From: Pseudomonadota bacterium | Lineage (GTDB): Bacteria > Pseudomonadota > Alphaproteobacteria > Rhizobiales > Xanthobacteraceae | Assembly (NCBI GenBank): GCA_023391175.1 | Contig: JAEWBL010000229.1 | Location: 1 to 6,734, forward strand | Direction: 5' to 3' | Length of the DNA: 6,734 nucleotides | Shown: piece by piece, positions 1-6,443 of the stretch | Layout of the letters: each line of letters opens with the position of its first letter | How positions within the stretch are numbered: the first letter of the stretch is position 1 | The notes under the pieces: model-generated | Seen by the model: the letters and a program-made list of their open reading frames with translations, nothing else | Databases searched by the model: none | What the model was told of the DNA's origin: nothing | Program-made: the position numbers and the translations under genes

Positions 1-622
1 CACCATGGGCGCGTTCGGCGAGTTCCTGCGCCGCAACCAGGCGGTGATGATCCTCCTGTTCGTGATGCTGTTCAAATTCTGCGACGCCTTCGCCGGGGTG
101 CTCACCGGGCCGTTCGTGATCGATATCGGCTTCTCGAAAGCGACCTACGTGGAGATCGTGAAGGTGGTGGGCTTCGGCGGCACCATCGCCGGCAGCTTCG
201 TGGGCGCCTGGATCGCCCGCGAGCGGCCGCTGGTGACCTGCCTGTGGATCTCCGGCGTGCTGCAGATCACCTCCAACCTCGGCTTCACGCTCCAGGCCTA
301 TGTGGGGCCGAACGAGGCGGTGCTGACGGGCGTCATCCTCATCGAGAACTTCACCAGCGCCATTGGCACGGTGATCTTCGTGGCCTACCTCTCCGCCCTG
401 TGCGGCGCGCGGGAGCACACCGCGACCCAGTATGCGTTGCTCACGGCCCTGACGGCGGTGGGGCGCACCCTGCTCGGCTCCTCCAGCGGCGCCATCGCCG
501 AGGCGTCGGGCTGGCCGCTGTTCTTCGTCCTCACCGCCGTCGCCGGCCTGCCGGGCCTCGCCGCCCTCGGCTGGCTGCAGATGAAGGGGCACTTCGCCGA
601 ACTGGCGCGGGACAGGGCCTGA
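1..622 (+). CDS. ampG: AmpG-like muropeptide MFS permease, C-terminal half (5' end outside window)
   Basis: This is the C-terminal half of an inner-membrane major facilitator protein of the AmpG family, which imports anhydro-muropeptides from the periplasm for cell-wall recycling. The reading frame is open to the left edge, so the ATG at position 5 is an internal methionine and not the start. The visible part has about six hydrophobic segments, matching the second MFS half. Family-like stretches are FKFCDAFAGVLTGPF near the beginning, ENFTSAIGTVIFVAYLSALC in the middle, and ATQYALLTALTAVGRTLLG followed by a GWPLFF segment; these align by eye with E. coli AmpG (ENLCGGMGTSAFVALL, ATQFALLSALSAVGR). 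It ends at TGA 620-622, 6 nt before the stop of the convergent gene at 629. AmpG is the best call, but another AmpG-like MFS transporter with a different substrate cannot be excluded from half a protein. Confidence 0.85.
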   Translation, partial: TMGAFGEFLRRNQAVMILLFVMLFKFCDAFAGVLTGPFVIDIGFSKATYVEIVKVVGFGGTIAGSFVGAWIARERPLVTCLWISGVLQITSNLGFTLQAYVGPNEAVLTGVILIENFTSAIGTVIFVAYLSALCGAREHTATQYALLTALTAVGRTLLGSSSGAIAEASGWPLFFVLTAVAGLPGLAALGWLQMKGHFAELARDRA

Positions 623-628
623 TGCGCC

Positions 629-1081
629 TCAGCGCCGGCCGAAGGCGGGCCGGCTGAAGACCAGCAGCACCAGCGCCAGTGGGATCATGATGTGGTCCAG
701 GATCTTGCCCGGCGGCGCGTGGGTGACCTCCAGCGGCCGCATGTGGCCGAGCAGGTAGCGGCCCGCATATTCCACGACGATGAGCACCAGCAGCAGCGGG
801 ATGAGCGCGCGATAGCGCGCCAGGGCGATCACATAGAGCACCCCCATGATGAGCTGCGACAGGCCCCACAGCGCGAAGACGAAGATCACCGCCTGACCCG
901 CCTGGACCGGCGAGAAGGTGTCGAGTGGAATGTGCGCCACCGACTGCGCCCCGCCATCCGGGGCGAGCATGTGGAACAGGCTGCGCCCGATGGTCATGGC
1001 GGTGATGACCGCGAACACCCCCACCACCGCGCGGTGTCCGGGGAAGTGATTGTCGATGCGGTCCGGGAGGATCCAGCTCAT
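629..1081 (-). CDS. Four-helix integral membrane protein of unknown function
   Basis: This is a 150-residue hydrophobic protein with no function I can name. Four likely membrane helices lie near residues 17-39, 62-88, 91-112 and 128-145. Notable polar patches are GRSLFHMLAPDGGAQS after helix 1, EYAGRYLLGHMRP after helix 3 and PPGKILDH before helix 4. The histidines and charged residues at the membrane edges could be functional, but no known motif is recognised. The frame extends upstream to an ATG at 1144. I chose the ATG at 1079-1081 because GGAG sits 6 nt before it, while the upstream start has no convincing ribosome site and would add an arginine- and proline-rich tail. It lies downstream of holA on the same strand but is separated by about 390 bp of palindromic repeats, so it probably has its own promoter. 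The gene is very likely real, given its hydropathy pattern and ribosome site; the function is open. Confidence 0.8.
   Translation of the reverse strand: MSWILPDRIDNHFPGHRAVVGVFAVITAMTIGRSLFHMLAPDGGAQSVAHIPLDTFSPVQAGQAVIFVFALWGLSQLIMGVLYVIALARYRALIPLLLVLIVVEYAGRYLLGHMRPLEVTHAPPGKILDHIMIPLALVLLVFSRPAFGRR
634..654. terminator. GC hairpin at the ampG / membrane-protein convergence (weak candidate)
   Basis: A perfect 7-bp stem (gccggcc 634-640 with ggccggc 648-654) and a 7-nt loop lie 12 nt after the ampG stop, inside the last codons of the convergent gene. Its position between convergent genes suggests transcription termination for ampG. No T-run follows on either strand, so it does not meet the classical intrinsic-terminator pattern. 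Confidence 0.25.
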
Positions 1082-1264
1082 GCGGCGCTCCGGGCAGGCG
1101 AGGACGGGCGACGTGGACGGCGGCACGCGGGACAAAGCCGCCATCCCGATTTATGGCACCGCTCGCGTCCGGACCGGATGGCGGAAAATGGCCCGAAGGG
1201 CGGCCGTGATTGCCTGTCTCGGGCTGGCTCCACGCCCCTCTCGCCGTCATGCCCGGCCTTATGC

Positions 1265-1290
1265 CGGAAGTCGGCTGTTGCCGACTTCCG
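1265..1290. repeat. Perfect hairpin 1 (11-bp stem, tgtt loop) inside the REP composite
   Basis: cggaagtcggc (1265-1275) is the exact reverse complement of gccgacttccg (1280-1290), with loop tgtt at 1276-1279. Together with the next hairpin it makes up a 60-bp block that interrupts the first REP-like palindrome. It begins CGGAA and ends TTCCG, as does hairpin 2. Confidence 0.9.
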
Positions 1291-1300
1291 CTCCCGAGAA

Positions 1301-1326
1301 CGGAACCCGCGAACACGCGGGTTCCG
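1301..1326. repeat. Perfect hairpin 2 (11-bp stem, aaca loop) inside the REP composite
   Basis: cggaacccgcg (1301-1311) is the exact reverse complement of cgcgggttccg (1316-1326), with loop aaca at 1312-1315. It has the same stem length, loop length and CGGAA/TTCCG base as hairpin 1 but a different stem top. Ten nucleotides (ctcccgagaa) separate the two hairpins. Confidence 0.9.
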
Positions 1327-1382
1327 GGTATCCACGTCGGGCCGATCGAGTAGGTGTCCGGAGACCTATTCCCGGCCGTGCC

Positions 1383-1415
1383 ACGTGGATGGCCGGGACA
1401 AGCCCGGCCATGACG
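1383..1415 (-). repeat. Intact REP-like palindrome (9-bp stem, 5-nt loop)
   Basis: atggccggg (1389-1397) pairs perfectly with cccggccat (1403-1411) around the loop acaag. Flanks are acgtgg on one side and gacg on the other. This is the uninterrupted copy against which the split copy at 1245-1337 can be aligned. Confidence 0.85.
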
Positions 1416-1430
1416 ATTGTTTTGGGACGT

Positions 1431-1456
1431 GATGGCTGGGACAAGCCCTCAATGAC
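1431..1456 (-). repeat. Degenerate second copy of the REP-like palindrome
   Basis: gatggctgggacaagccc (1431-1448) and aatgac (1451-1456) repeat the sequence at 1388-1414 with a few substitutions and one deleted base, 43 nt further along. The right arm is decayed (ctcaat in place of cggccat), so the stem no longer closes beyond the ggg/ccc pairs next to the loop. It ends 20 nt from the holA stop codon. Confidence 0.7.
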
Positions 1457-1475
1457 CGCTGCAAAGAGCGGCCCT

Positions 1476-2501
1476 CTACCGCCGCCGCCCCGCCTGCTGG
1501 GCCACTTGCAGCACCACCCGCTCGCAGATGGCAGGGGCGAGCGTCGCGTTGCGGCGGGCGGCAAGCACCGCGTCGTCCACGGCGAGGAGCGCCTTCATGC
1601 AGCGGTCGGGGTCGAGGCCGCGCAGGGCCTTTTCCAGCTTGGGCTTGCGGGAGAAATGCACCGGCGGGCGGGCGGAGCCCACCACGCTCTCGGCGCTCGA
1701 TCCGCCGGCCACCGCCAGCGTCATGGGATGCAGCGCCGTGAGCGCCCGCAGCAACGCGCCGAGCACGGCATCCGGCCGCGTGGCCGCGCCGAAGGCCTTG
1801 GAGAGGGCGGCCAGCGCCTCCCGCGTCTCGCCTGCCAGAGCCGAATCCACCACGTCGTCCAACGCGAGGGCCGAGGCATCGCCGACGATGAGGCGCACGT
1901 CGTCCAGCGTCACCCGCTCGGTTCCCATGGCGTAGAGGATGAGCTTGGCGATCTCCCCGCGCGAGGCCAGTCGGTCGCCGCCGATGAGGGAGACGAGCAG
2001 TTCGCGCGCATCGCGGTCGATGGCAAGGCCGGCCTCCGCCATCATCTGGTCCACGAGGCGGGCGAGGTCGCGCTCGCTGTCGGCATAGCAGGCGATGGCG
2101 AGGGCGTTCTGCGCGTTCTCGCAGAGCGTGCGCAGCGGCGCGCCCTTCTTCAGGTCGCCGGCCTCCACCACCACCAAAGTGTCGGAACCGTTGGCCAGCA
2201 CGGGCTGGAGCGCGGGCACGATGTTCTTGGAGCCGGCGCGCACCCACACCACCCGCTCGCCGCCGAACAGGCCGATGGTGGAGGTCTCGTCGATCAGCCG
2301 GCGGGGATCGGAGGCGATCTCGTCACCCTCCAGCCGCACGAGGGCGAAGGGATCATGGGCGTCGGGCACGGCGCGGCGCACCAGCCCTTCGGCGCGCTCG
2401 CGCACGAGGCCCATGTCGGGGCCGAAGATGAGGACGACGCTCTTGGACCGGTCGCGCCGGGCGAGCGCCGCGTCGGCGTCGCCGGGCCGGACCGCGACCA
2501 T
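1476..2501 (-). CDS. holA: DNA polymerase III subunit delta (clamp-loader wrench)
   Basis: HolA is the delta subunit of the clamp loader, which opens the beta sliding clamp so that it can be placed on primed DNA in the replisome. The 341-residue product matches the usual length (E. coli 343). The N-terminal AAA+-like domain begins SVVLIFGPDMGLVRERA (residues 21-37), with the degenerate P-loop region typical of delta. IGLFGGERVVWVRAGSKN (76-93) and VVEAGDLKKGAPLRTLCEN (111-129) are further delta signatures, and the all-helical collar domain follows. The frame runs on upstream to 2636, but that extension is arginine- and proline-rich and out of frame over lptE. The ATG at 2499-2501 gives MVAVRPGDADAAL, the usual start in related proteins, and sits 4 nt after the lptE stop. 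Only a weak purine stretch (GAGCGG) precedes it, which fits translational coupling to lptE. It is the last gene of the leuS cluster; palindromic repeats follow it rather than a clear terminator. Confidence 0.93.
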   Translation of the reverse strand: MVAVRPGDADAALARRDRSKSVVLIFGPDMGLVRERAEGLVRRAVPDAHDPFALVRLEGDEIASDPRRLIDETSTIGLFGGERVVWVRAGSKNIVPALQPVLANGSDTLVVVEAGDLKKGAPLRTLCENAQNALAIACYADSERDLARLVDQMMAEAGLAIDRDARELLVSLIGGDRLASRGEIAKLILYAMGTERVTLDDVRLIVGDASALALDDVVDSALAGETREALAALSKAFGAATRPDAVLGALLRALTALHPMTLAVAGGSSAESVVGSARPPVHFSRKPKLEKALRGLDPDRCMKALLAVDDAVLAARRNATLAPAICERVVLQVAQQAGRRR

Positions 2502-2505
2502 CCGC

Positions 2506-3090
2506 TCAGCTCGCCGAGCGGGCCGGCGGCGCGTTGCCGGTGCGGATGAACCAGGCGGCGAGCTGCGCCTTGATCTGGTCCGACACGGAGCGGGCAGCGC
2601 GCTTCTCGGCGTCGATCTGCGCGCTGTAATTGGCAAAGCGCTGGTCGCTGGTGTCGATGGTGGCGGAGCCGATGGCGGCGCCTTCGGTCACCGTGGCCTT
2701 CTTCTTGTCGTCCGCCTTGATGATGCGCCAGTTGGCGGTGACGCGGACGATCTGGTTCTCGGGCAGGCCCGAGGCGGAATTGATGAGCGCCGTGGAGGTG
2801 GAGGAATCCACCGTGATGATCATCTGCAGCGGGGCGCCCTTGGGATTCCCCTCGCCGCCGGTGAGCGCGAAGATCAGGTCGTTGCGCAGGTCGTTCCCGA
2901 GCCGCCCCTGGATCTGGACGATCTCCACATCCCGCATCTTGTCCATCAGCGCCGGGCCGCCGGTGGTCGAATTCTCGGCATAGAGCGGCTGGAAGCAGCC
3001 CGCGAGCGCCCCGGAGAGGGCGCACACCAGCATCAGCCGGGCCAGAAGGCCGGCGGGGCGCATGGGAAGGGCAGGATCAGGCAACGACAT
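2506..3090 (-). CDS. lptE: LPS-assembly outer-membrane lipoprotein LptE
   Basis: LptE plugs the LptD beta-barrel in the outer membrane and helps deliver lipopolysaccharide to the cell surface. The 194-residue protein starts with a positively charged segment, then the hydrophobic core [15 protein letters not shown] and a lipobox LAGC (residues 29-32). Cys32 is therefore the predicted lipidated N-terminus of a 163-residue mature protein. The mature start CFQPLYA matches the CGFxPLYG-like beginning of alphaproteobacterial LptE. The ATG at 3088-3090 is chosen because AGAGGA lies 6 nt upstream; it overlaps the end of leuS by 14 nt. The alternative ATG at 3061-3063 (residue 10) would give a shorter, more typical signal peptide but has no good ribosome site. 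holA follows after 4 nt. The LptE assignment rests on the lipobox, the PLY motif, the size and the leuS-holA context; LptE sequences are otherwise weakly conserved. Confidence 0.88.
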   Translation of the reverse strand: MSLPDPALPMRPAGLLARLMLVCALSGALAGCFQPLYAENSTTGGPALMDKMRDVEIVQIQGRLGNDLRNDLIFALTGGEGNPKGAPLQMIITVDSSTSTALINSASGLPENQIVRVTANWRIIKADDKKKATVTEGAAIGSATIDTSDQRFANYSAQIDAEKRAARSVSDQIKAQLAAWFIRTGNAPPARSAS

Positions 3091-5752
3091 TCACGATCCT
3101 CTGCGGCACCACGATGATACGCTTCGGCGCGCGTCCGTCGAGTGCCCGCTGGACGCTTTCCAGCGCGAGCACGGCGGCCTCGACCTCGGCGGGGGTCGCC
3201 GCGCGCGGGACGACGATATCGTCACGCTTCTTGCCATTGATCTGGATCGGAAGTGTGACCGTGTCACGGCGCAGCAGCTCGGCCTCGGTGGCCGGCCAGC
3301 GGGCCTCCGCCACCAGCGTGCCCTCCGACCCGTGGCCGAGCGCGACCCAGCATTCCTCGGCCAGATGCGGCGTCATGGGCGCCACCACGCCGGTCAGCAT
3401 CTCGGCGGCTTCGCGCAGCGCGAAGGCGAGGTCTGCCGGCACCTCCGGCGACGAGCGGGCGGCGGCGATGGCCGAGCCGAACATGTTGGCGAACTCGTGG
3501 ACATGGGCCACGGCCACGTTGAAGCGCAGCCGCTCGATGTCCTCGGCTACCGTGGCGACGAGGCCGTGGGCGGCACGGCGCAGGCCGAGGGCCTGCTCGC
3601 TGAACGTCTCCGGGCGCGAAGCACCCGGCTTGGCGCCCAGCTCCACCGCCTCGTTCACCAGGCGCCACACGCGCTGCACGAAACGCCAGGCACCCTCGAT
3701 GCCGCCCTGCGTCCACTCGCTGTCGCGCTCGGGCGGGGTGTCGGAGAGCATGAACCAGCGGGCGCAGTCCACGCCGTAGGTATCCGCCACCACCTCGGGC
3801 GCCACCACGTTGCGCTTGGACTTGGACATCATCTCCGGCGGGGAGACGGTGACGGGCGAGCCGTCCGAGATCCGCACCGCCTTGCCGTTGCCGAGGAGCT
3901 TCACCTCCTCGGGGAAGAGCCACTTGCCCTCGGTATCCTTGTACGTCTCGTGGACGATCATGCCCTGGGTGAAGAGGCCGGCGAACGGCTCCTCCAGGTC
4001 CACGCGGCCGCAATGCTTCAGGGCACGGGTGAAGAAGCGGGAATAGAGCAGGTGCAGGATCGCGTGCTCGATGCCGCCGATATACTGGTCCACCGGCAGC
4101 CAGTGGCTCACCGCGGCCTTGTCCAGCGGCTTCTCCACATTGTCCGAGGCGTAGCGCAGGAAGTACCAGGACGAATCCACGAAGGTGTCCATGGTGTCCG
4201 TCTCGCGCCGGGCTGGCTTGCCGCACTTGGGGCAGGGCACGTCGCGCCACGCCTTCGCGCGGTCGAGCGGATTGCCGGGACGGTCGAAGGTCACGTCGTC
4301 CGGCAGTTCCACCGGCAGCTGGTCGCGGGGCACGCCCACCGGGCCGCAATCATCGCAATGGATGACCGGGATGGGGCAGCCCCAATAGCGCTGGCGCGAG
4401 ATGCCCCAGTCGCGCAGGCGGAAATTGACCCGCCGCGTGCCCTGCGGCTCGCCCTCGACGCGGAAGCGCTCCAGCTGGCGGGCCACCGCCTCCTTGGCCT
4501 CGGGCACGCTCATGCCATCGAGGAAGGCGGAATTGAACAGGGTGCCGTCGCCGTCATACGGCCCCTCGGCCACCGAGAAGGTGGCGGGGTCCGCGCCCTC
4601 AGGCAGCACCACGGGGGTGATGGGCAGGCCGTATTTGGTGGCGAAGTCGAAGTCGCGCTGGTCGTGGGCCGGGCAGCCGAAGATGGCGCCGGTGCCGTAG
4701 TCCATCAGCACGAAATTGGCGACATAGACCGGCACGGTGCGGGTGGCGTCCAGCGGATGGACGACACTGAGGCCGGTGGCGTAGCCCTTCTTCTCCTGCG
4801 TCTCGATCTCTTCCGCCGAGGTGCCGCCGCGCTTGCACTCGGCGATGAAGGCGGAGAGCTGCCCATCCGTGCCGGCGAGGTGCTTGGCCAGCGGATGGTC
4901 GGGCGAGAGCGCGAGGAAGGAGGCGCCGAACAGGGTGTCCGGGCGGGTGGTGTAGACCTTCACCGCCTTGGTGCCGGCCGGCAGCTTCTGGGCGCCGGCC
5001 TTGGCGAACTCGAACAGCACTTCGAGGCCTTCCGACCGGCCGATCCAGTTGCGCTGCATGAGGCGCACCTTGTCCGGCCAGCGGTCGAGCGTGTCGATGG
5101 CGTCGAGCAATTCCTGGGCGAACTGGGTGATGCGCAGGAACCACTGCGACAGCTTGCGCCGCTCCACGATGGCGCCGGAGCGCCAGCCGCGGCCGTCGAT
5201 GACCTGCTCGTTGGCGAGCACGGTGTTGTCCACCGGGTCCCAGTTGACCTCGCTCTCCTTGCGGTAGGCGAGGCCGTTGTCCAGGAAATCGAGGAAGATG
5301 CGCTGCTGCTCCACGTAATAGGACGGGTCGCAGGTGGCGATCTCGCGGTTCCAGTCGAGCGACAGGCCGAGCAGCTGGAGCTGCTCGCGCATGGAGGCGA
5401 TGTTCTCGTAGGTCCAGGCCTTGGGGTGGATGCCGCGCTCGATGGCGGCATTCTCCGCCGGCAGGCCGAAGGCGTCCCAGCCCATGGGATGGAGCACGTT
5501 GAAGCCCTGCATGCGCTTGTAGCGCGCGAGAACGTCGCCCATCACATAGTTGCGGCCGTGGCCGATATGGATGCGCCCCGACGGATAGGGGAACATCTCC
5601 ATGACGAAGAATTTCGGACGCGGGTCGTCGTTGCGCGTGCGGAAGATGCCGCGCTCGGCCCAGGTCTTCTGCCACTTCGGCTCGGCTTCGCGGGCGTTGT
5701 AGCGTTCTTGCGCGCGCTCGGCGGCACGCTCCGGCATACGATCTTCGGTCAT
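3077..5752 (-). CDS. leuS: Leucyl-tRNA synthetase (class I, editing-competent)
   Basis: LeuRS charges tRNA-Leu in the cytoplasm. Residue numbers are for the 891-residue product starting at ATG 5752. The catalytic Rossmann fold carries FPYPSG (54-59) and HIGH (62-65). The CP1 editing domain is intact: TTRPDTLFG begins at 268, and AHDQRD contains Asp367, the counterpart of the editing Asp345 of E. coli. A zinc knuckle is indicated by two CxxC pairs (C466/C469 and C507/C510), and [15 protein letters not shown] follows. The second catalytic motif reads MMSKS (641-645) instead of KMSKS; the second lysine, K644, is retained. The usual C-terminal domain closes the protein. The frame reaches a TTG at 5809, but that triplet looks like part of a -35 box, so ATG 5752 (or ATG 5737, residue 6) is the likely start; neither has a strong ribosome site. 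leuS is the first gene of the cluster and overlaps lptE by 14 nt. Confidence 0.97.
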   Translation of the reverse strand: MTEDRMPERAAERAQERYNAREAEPKWQKTWAERGIFRTRNDDPRPKFFVMEMFPYPSGRIHIGHGRNYVMGDVLARYKRMQGFNVLHPMGWDAFGLPAENAAIERGIHPKAWTYENIASMREQLQLLGLSLDWNREIATCDPSYYVEQQRIFLDFLDNGLAYRKESEVNWDPVDNTVLANEQVIDGRGWRSGAIVERRKLSQWFLRITQFAQELLDAIDTLDRWPDKVRLMQRNWIGRSEGLEVLFEFAKAGAQKLPAGTKAVKVYTTRPDTLFGASFLALSPDHPLAKHLAGTDGQLSAFIAECKRGGTSAEEIETQEKKGYATGLSVVHPLDATRTVPVYVANFVLMDYGTGAIFGCPAHDQRDFDFATKYGLPITPVVLPEGADPATFSVAEGPYDGDGTLFNSAFLDGMSVPEAKEAVARQLERFRVEGEPQGTRRVNFRLRDWGISRQRYWGCPIPVIHCDDCGPVGVPRDQLPVELPDDVTFDRPGNPLDRAKAWRDVPCPKCGKPARRETDTMDTFVDSSWYFLRYASDNVEKPLDKAAVSHWLPVDQYIGGIEHAILHLLYSRFFTRALKHCGRVDLEEPFAGLFTQGMIVHETYKDTEGKWLFPEEVKLLGNGKAVRISDGSPVTVSPPEMMSKSKRNVVAPEVVADTYGVDCARWFMLSDTPPERDSEWTQGGIEGAWRFVQRVWRLVNEAVELGAKPGASRPETFSEQALGLRRAAHGLVATVAEDIERLRFNVAVAHVHEFANMFGSAIAAARSSPEVPADLAFALREAAEMLTGVVAPMTPHLAEECWVALGHGSEGTLVAEARWPATEAELLRRDTVTLPIQINGKKRDDIVVPRAATPAEVEAAVLALESVQRALDGRAPKRIIVVPQRIVNVVA

Positions 5753-5780
5753 GGATCCGTCAGGGGTCGAAACGGCCGGG

Positions 5781-5809
5781 ACTAGGACAGAAACAGGCCC
5801 TGCGGTCAA
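5781..5809 (-). promoter_or_regulatory. Likely sigma-70-type promoter of the leuS-lptE-holA cluster
   Basis: On the minus strand, TTGACC (5809-5804) is followed by 17 nt and CCTAGT (5786-5781). The -35 matches five of six consensus positions; the -10 is mediocre (three of six). A start site about 7 nt downstream, near 5774, would leave a leader of about 22 nt before the ATG at 5752. No attenuator or T-box structure fits in so short a leader. Confidence 0.5.
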
Positions 5810-5910
5810 CCTTCCCGCACCGCCGAAGGCGAAGCTCTGCCCGGAACCGGCGTGCGCGCCTCGCCAGGGAAGGGGCGGCCCGCGTCCGTGCGGCCTCCGC
5901 CCTCCCGGCC

Positions 5911-6363
5911 TCAGGCCTTGCGCACCCAGCGGCCGTTCTCGTCCTGCTGCCAGTAGGTGAGTTCGTTGCCGGCGACCGCCTTGGCCTCGCGCCAGCGTTC
6001 GCGGGCCTTGGCTACCTGCTCGTCGTCACGCCCGTCGAAGAGGTGGACCACGCGCTGATAGGGCGAGGCATCGGCCAGCGGCACCGCATCCACCAGGAAG
6101 CGCACCTGCGCGCCATTGGGGTTCGCCTCCGACGTCGCGATCAGCACCGGCTGGCGCTCGGGCAAGGGCTGCGCCTCCGTGCCGTGGGGCAGGAAGGAGG
6201 CTTCGCTATAGGTCCACAGATGGGAATCGAGCGCGTCCCGCCGCTCCGCCGACCCGCACTGCACCACGCACCGCCAGCCGCGCTCCAGCGACTTCTCCAG
6301 CAGCATCGGCAGCACCTGCTCCAGCGGGCGGCGCTCTAGGTGGTAGAAGAGGATTTCGGTCAT
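5911..6363 (-). CDS. holC: DNA polymerase III subunit chi
   Basis: HolC (chi) links the clamp-loader complex to single-stranded DNA-binding protein at the replication fork. The 150-residue length fits the family (E. coli 147). Typical features are [10 protein letters not shown] at the start, [19 protein letters not shown] (32-50) leading into [11 protein letters not shown] (51-61), [21 protein letters not shown] (104-124) and a C-terminal [14 protein letters not shown]. The ATG at 6361-6363 is the only sensible start, yet no Shine-Dalgarno sequence precedes it. A TGCTAG hexamer at 6379-6374 could be a -10 placing the 5' end within a few bases of the ATG, but no -35 is visible. It lies 158 bp upstream of leuS on the same strand. 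Just after its stop is a 6-bp GC inverted repeat (5873-5878 with 5897-5902) without a T-run, a poor terminator. It diverges from the small gene at 6444. Confidence 0.93.
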   Translation of the reverse strand: MTEILFYHLERRPLEQVLPMLLEKSLERGWRCVVQCGSAERRDALDSHLWTYSEASFLPHGTEAQPLPERQPVLIATSEANPNGAQVRFLVDAVPLADASPYQRVVHLFDGRDDEQVAKARERWREAKAVAGNELTYWQQDENGRWVRKA

Positions 6364-6408
6364 CGGGGCAAGGCTAGCACGCGGGCTCGCACCGCGTCGC
6401 GCTCCGGC

Positions 6409-6437
6409 TTGACCGGCGCGGACGCGCCTTCCATATG
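6409..6437 (+). promoter_or_regulatory. Promoter for the small membrane-protein pair
   Basis: TTGACC (6409-6414) is separated by 17 nt from CATATG (6432-6437), or by 16 nt from CCATAT (6431-6436), which is close to the alphaproteobacterial CTATAT form. The predicted start site, 6-8 nt after the -10, falls at about 6443-6445, on the ATG at 6444. This argues against the in-frame ATG at 6435, which lies inside the -10 itself. Confidence 0.55.
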
Positions 6438-6443
6438 CCGGCC

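Larger units (their letters stand above)
1244..1415. repeat. BIME-like composite bounded by two inverted REP-like palindromes
   Basis: The unit begins with a REP-like sequence in plus orientation (cgtcatgcccggc at 1245-1257) and ends with a related one in minus orientation whose 5' end is at 1415. Reading inward, both copies share a CGTCATG outer box, a 9-bp stem, a 5-nt CTTRT loop and an inner ATCCACGT box. The outer boxes therefore form terminal inverted repeats and the inner ATCCACGT boxes face each other. Between the copies lies an imperfect palindrome (taggt 1351-1355, accta 1364-1368, with a tccgga core). This organisation resembles the paired REP elements (BIMEs) of other bacteria. Palindromes with the core 'gtcatggccgggcttgtccc' are familiar from intergenic regions of Hyphomicrobiales. 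Such elements can be moved by RAYT-type transposases acting in trans; none is present in this window. Any role in mRNA stability or termination downstream of holA is inference. Confidence 0.8.
1082..1475. other. 394-bp intergenic region dominated by REP-like palindromes
   Basis: This lies between the holA stop and the start of the 629-1081 gene. I see no credible gene here. The short open frames it contains read as peptides of the MAGLVPAIHV and RHKAGHDG type, which are familiar spurious translations of alphaproteobacterial intergenic palindromes. The palindrome composite fills 1244-1456. The remaining part (1082-1243) is non-repetitive. Reading the minus strand, it holds a 4-bp GC stem (1191-1194 with 1198-1201) followed by ATTTT, a feeble terminator-like signal. 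It also has a CATAAA hexamer about 1150-1155 that could be a -10 element for the membrane-protein gene, but no good -35 was found. Next to the holA stop is a 5-bp stem (1456-1460 with 1467-1471), also too weak to call a terminator. Confidence 0.8.

Noticed and set aside
1114..1148. A further REP-like copy (gtggacggc ... gggacaaagccgcc)
   Set aside because: It shares the gtgga and gggacaa words and a 6-bp ggcggc/gccgcc stem, but spacing and stem sequence do not align with the other copies; similarity may be chance in GC-rich DNA.
1244..1456. CRISPR array
   Set aside because: The repeats are inverted palindromes of unequal spacing, with no regular repeat-spacer periodicity and no cas genes nearby.
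1078..1564. Short minus-strand open frames across the repeat region, encoding peptides such as MAGLVPAIHV and RHKAGHDG
   Set aside because: These are translations of the palindromic repeats, a familiar spurious annotation in alphaproteobacteria, and they overlap holA out of frame.
1050..2549. A 499-codon plus-strand open frame across the intergenic region and antisense to holA
   Set aside because: It is low-complexity in appearance (His/Gly/Arg/Ala), contains the repeat-derived peptide, and lies opposite a clear gene.
2502..2636. N-terminal extension of holA by 45 residues
   Set aside because: The extra segment is an Arg/Pro/Ser-rich readout of lptE in another frame; homologous delta subunits start at the MVAV position.
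3062..5785. A 907-codon open frame on the plus strand running opposite the whole of leuS
   Set aside because: Its length mirrors leuS, its composition is rich in His, Arg, Gly and Ala, and it has no recognisable domain or hydropathy pattern. Long antisense frames are expected opposite GC-rich genes.
5753..5910. A T-box or leader-peptide attenuator controlling leuS
   Set aside because: The predicted leader is only about 22 nt, there is no run of Leu codons in a short upstream frame that I could identify, and T-boxes are not typical of Alphaproteobacteria.
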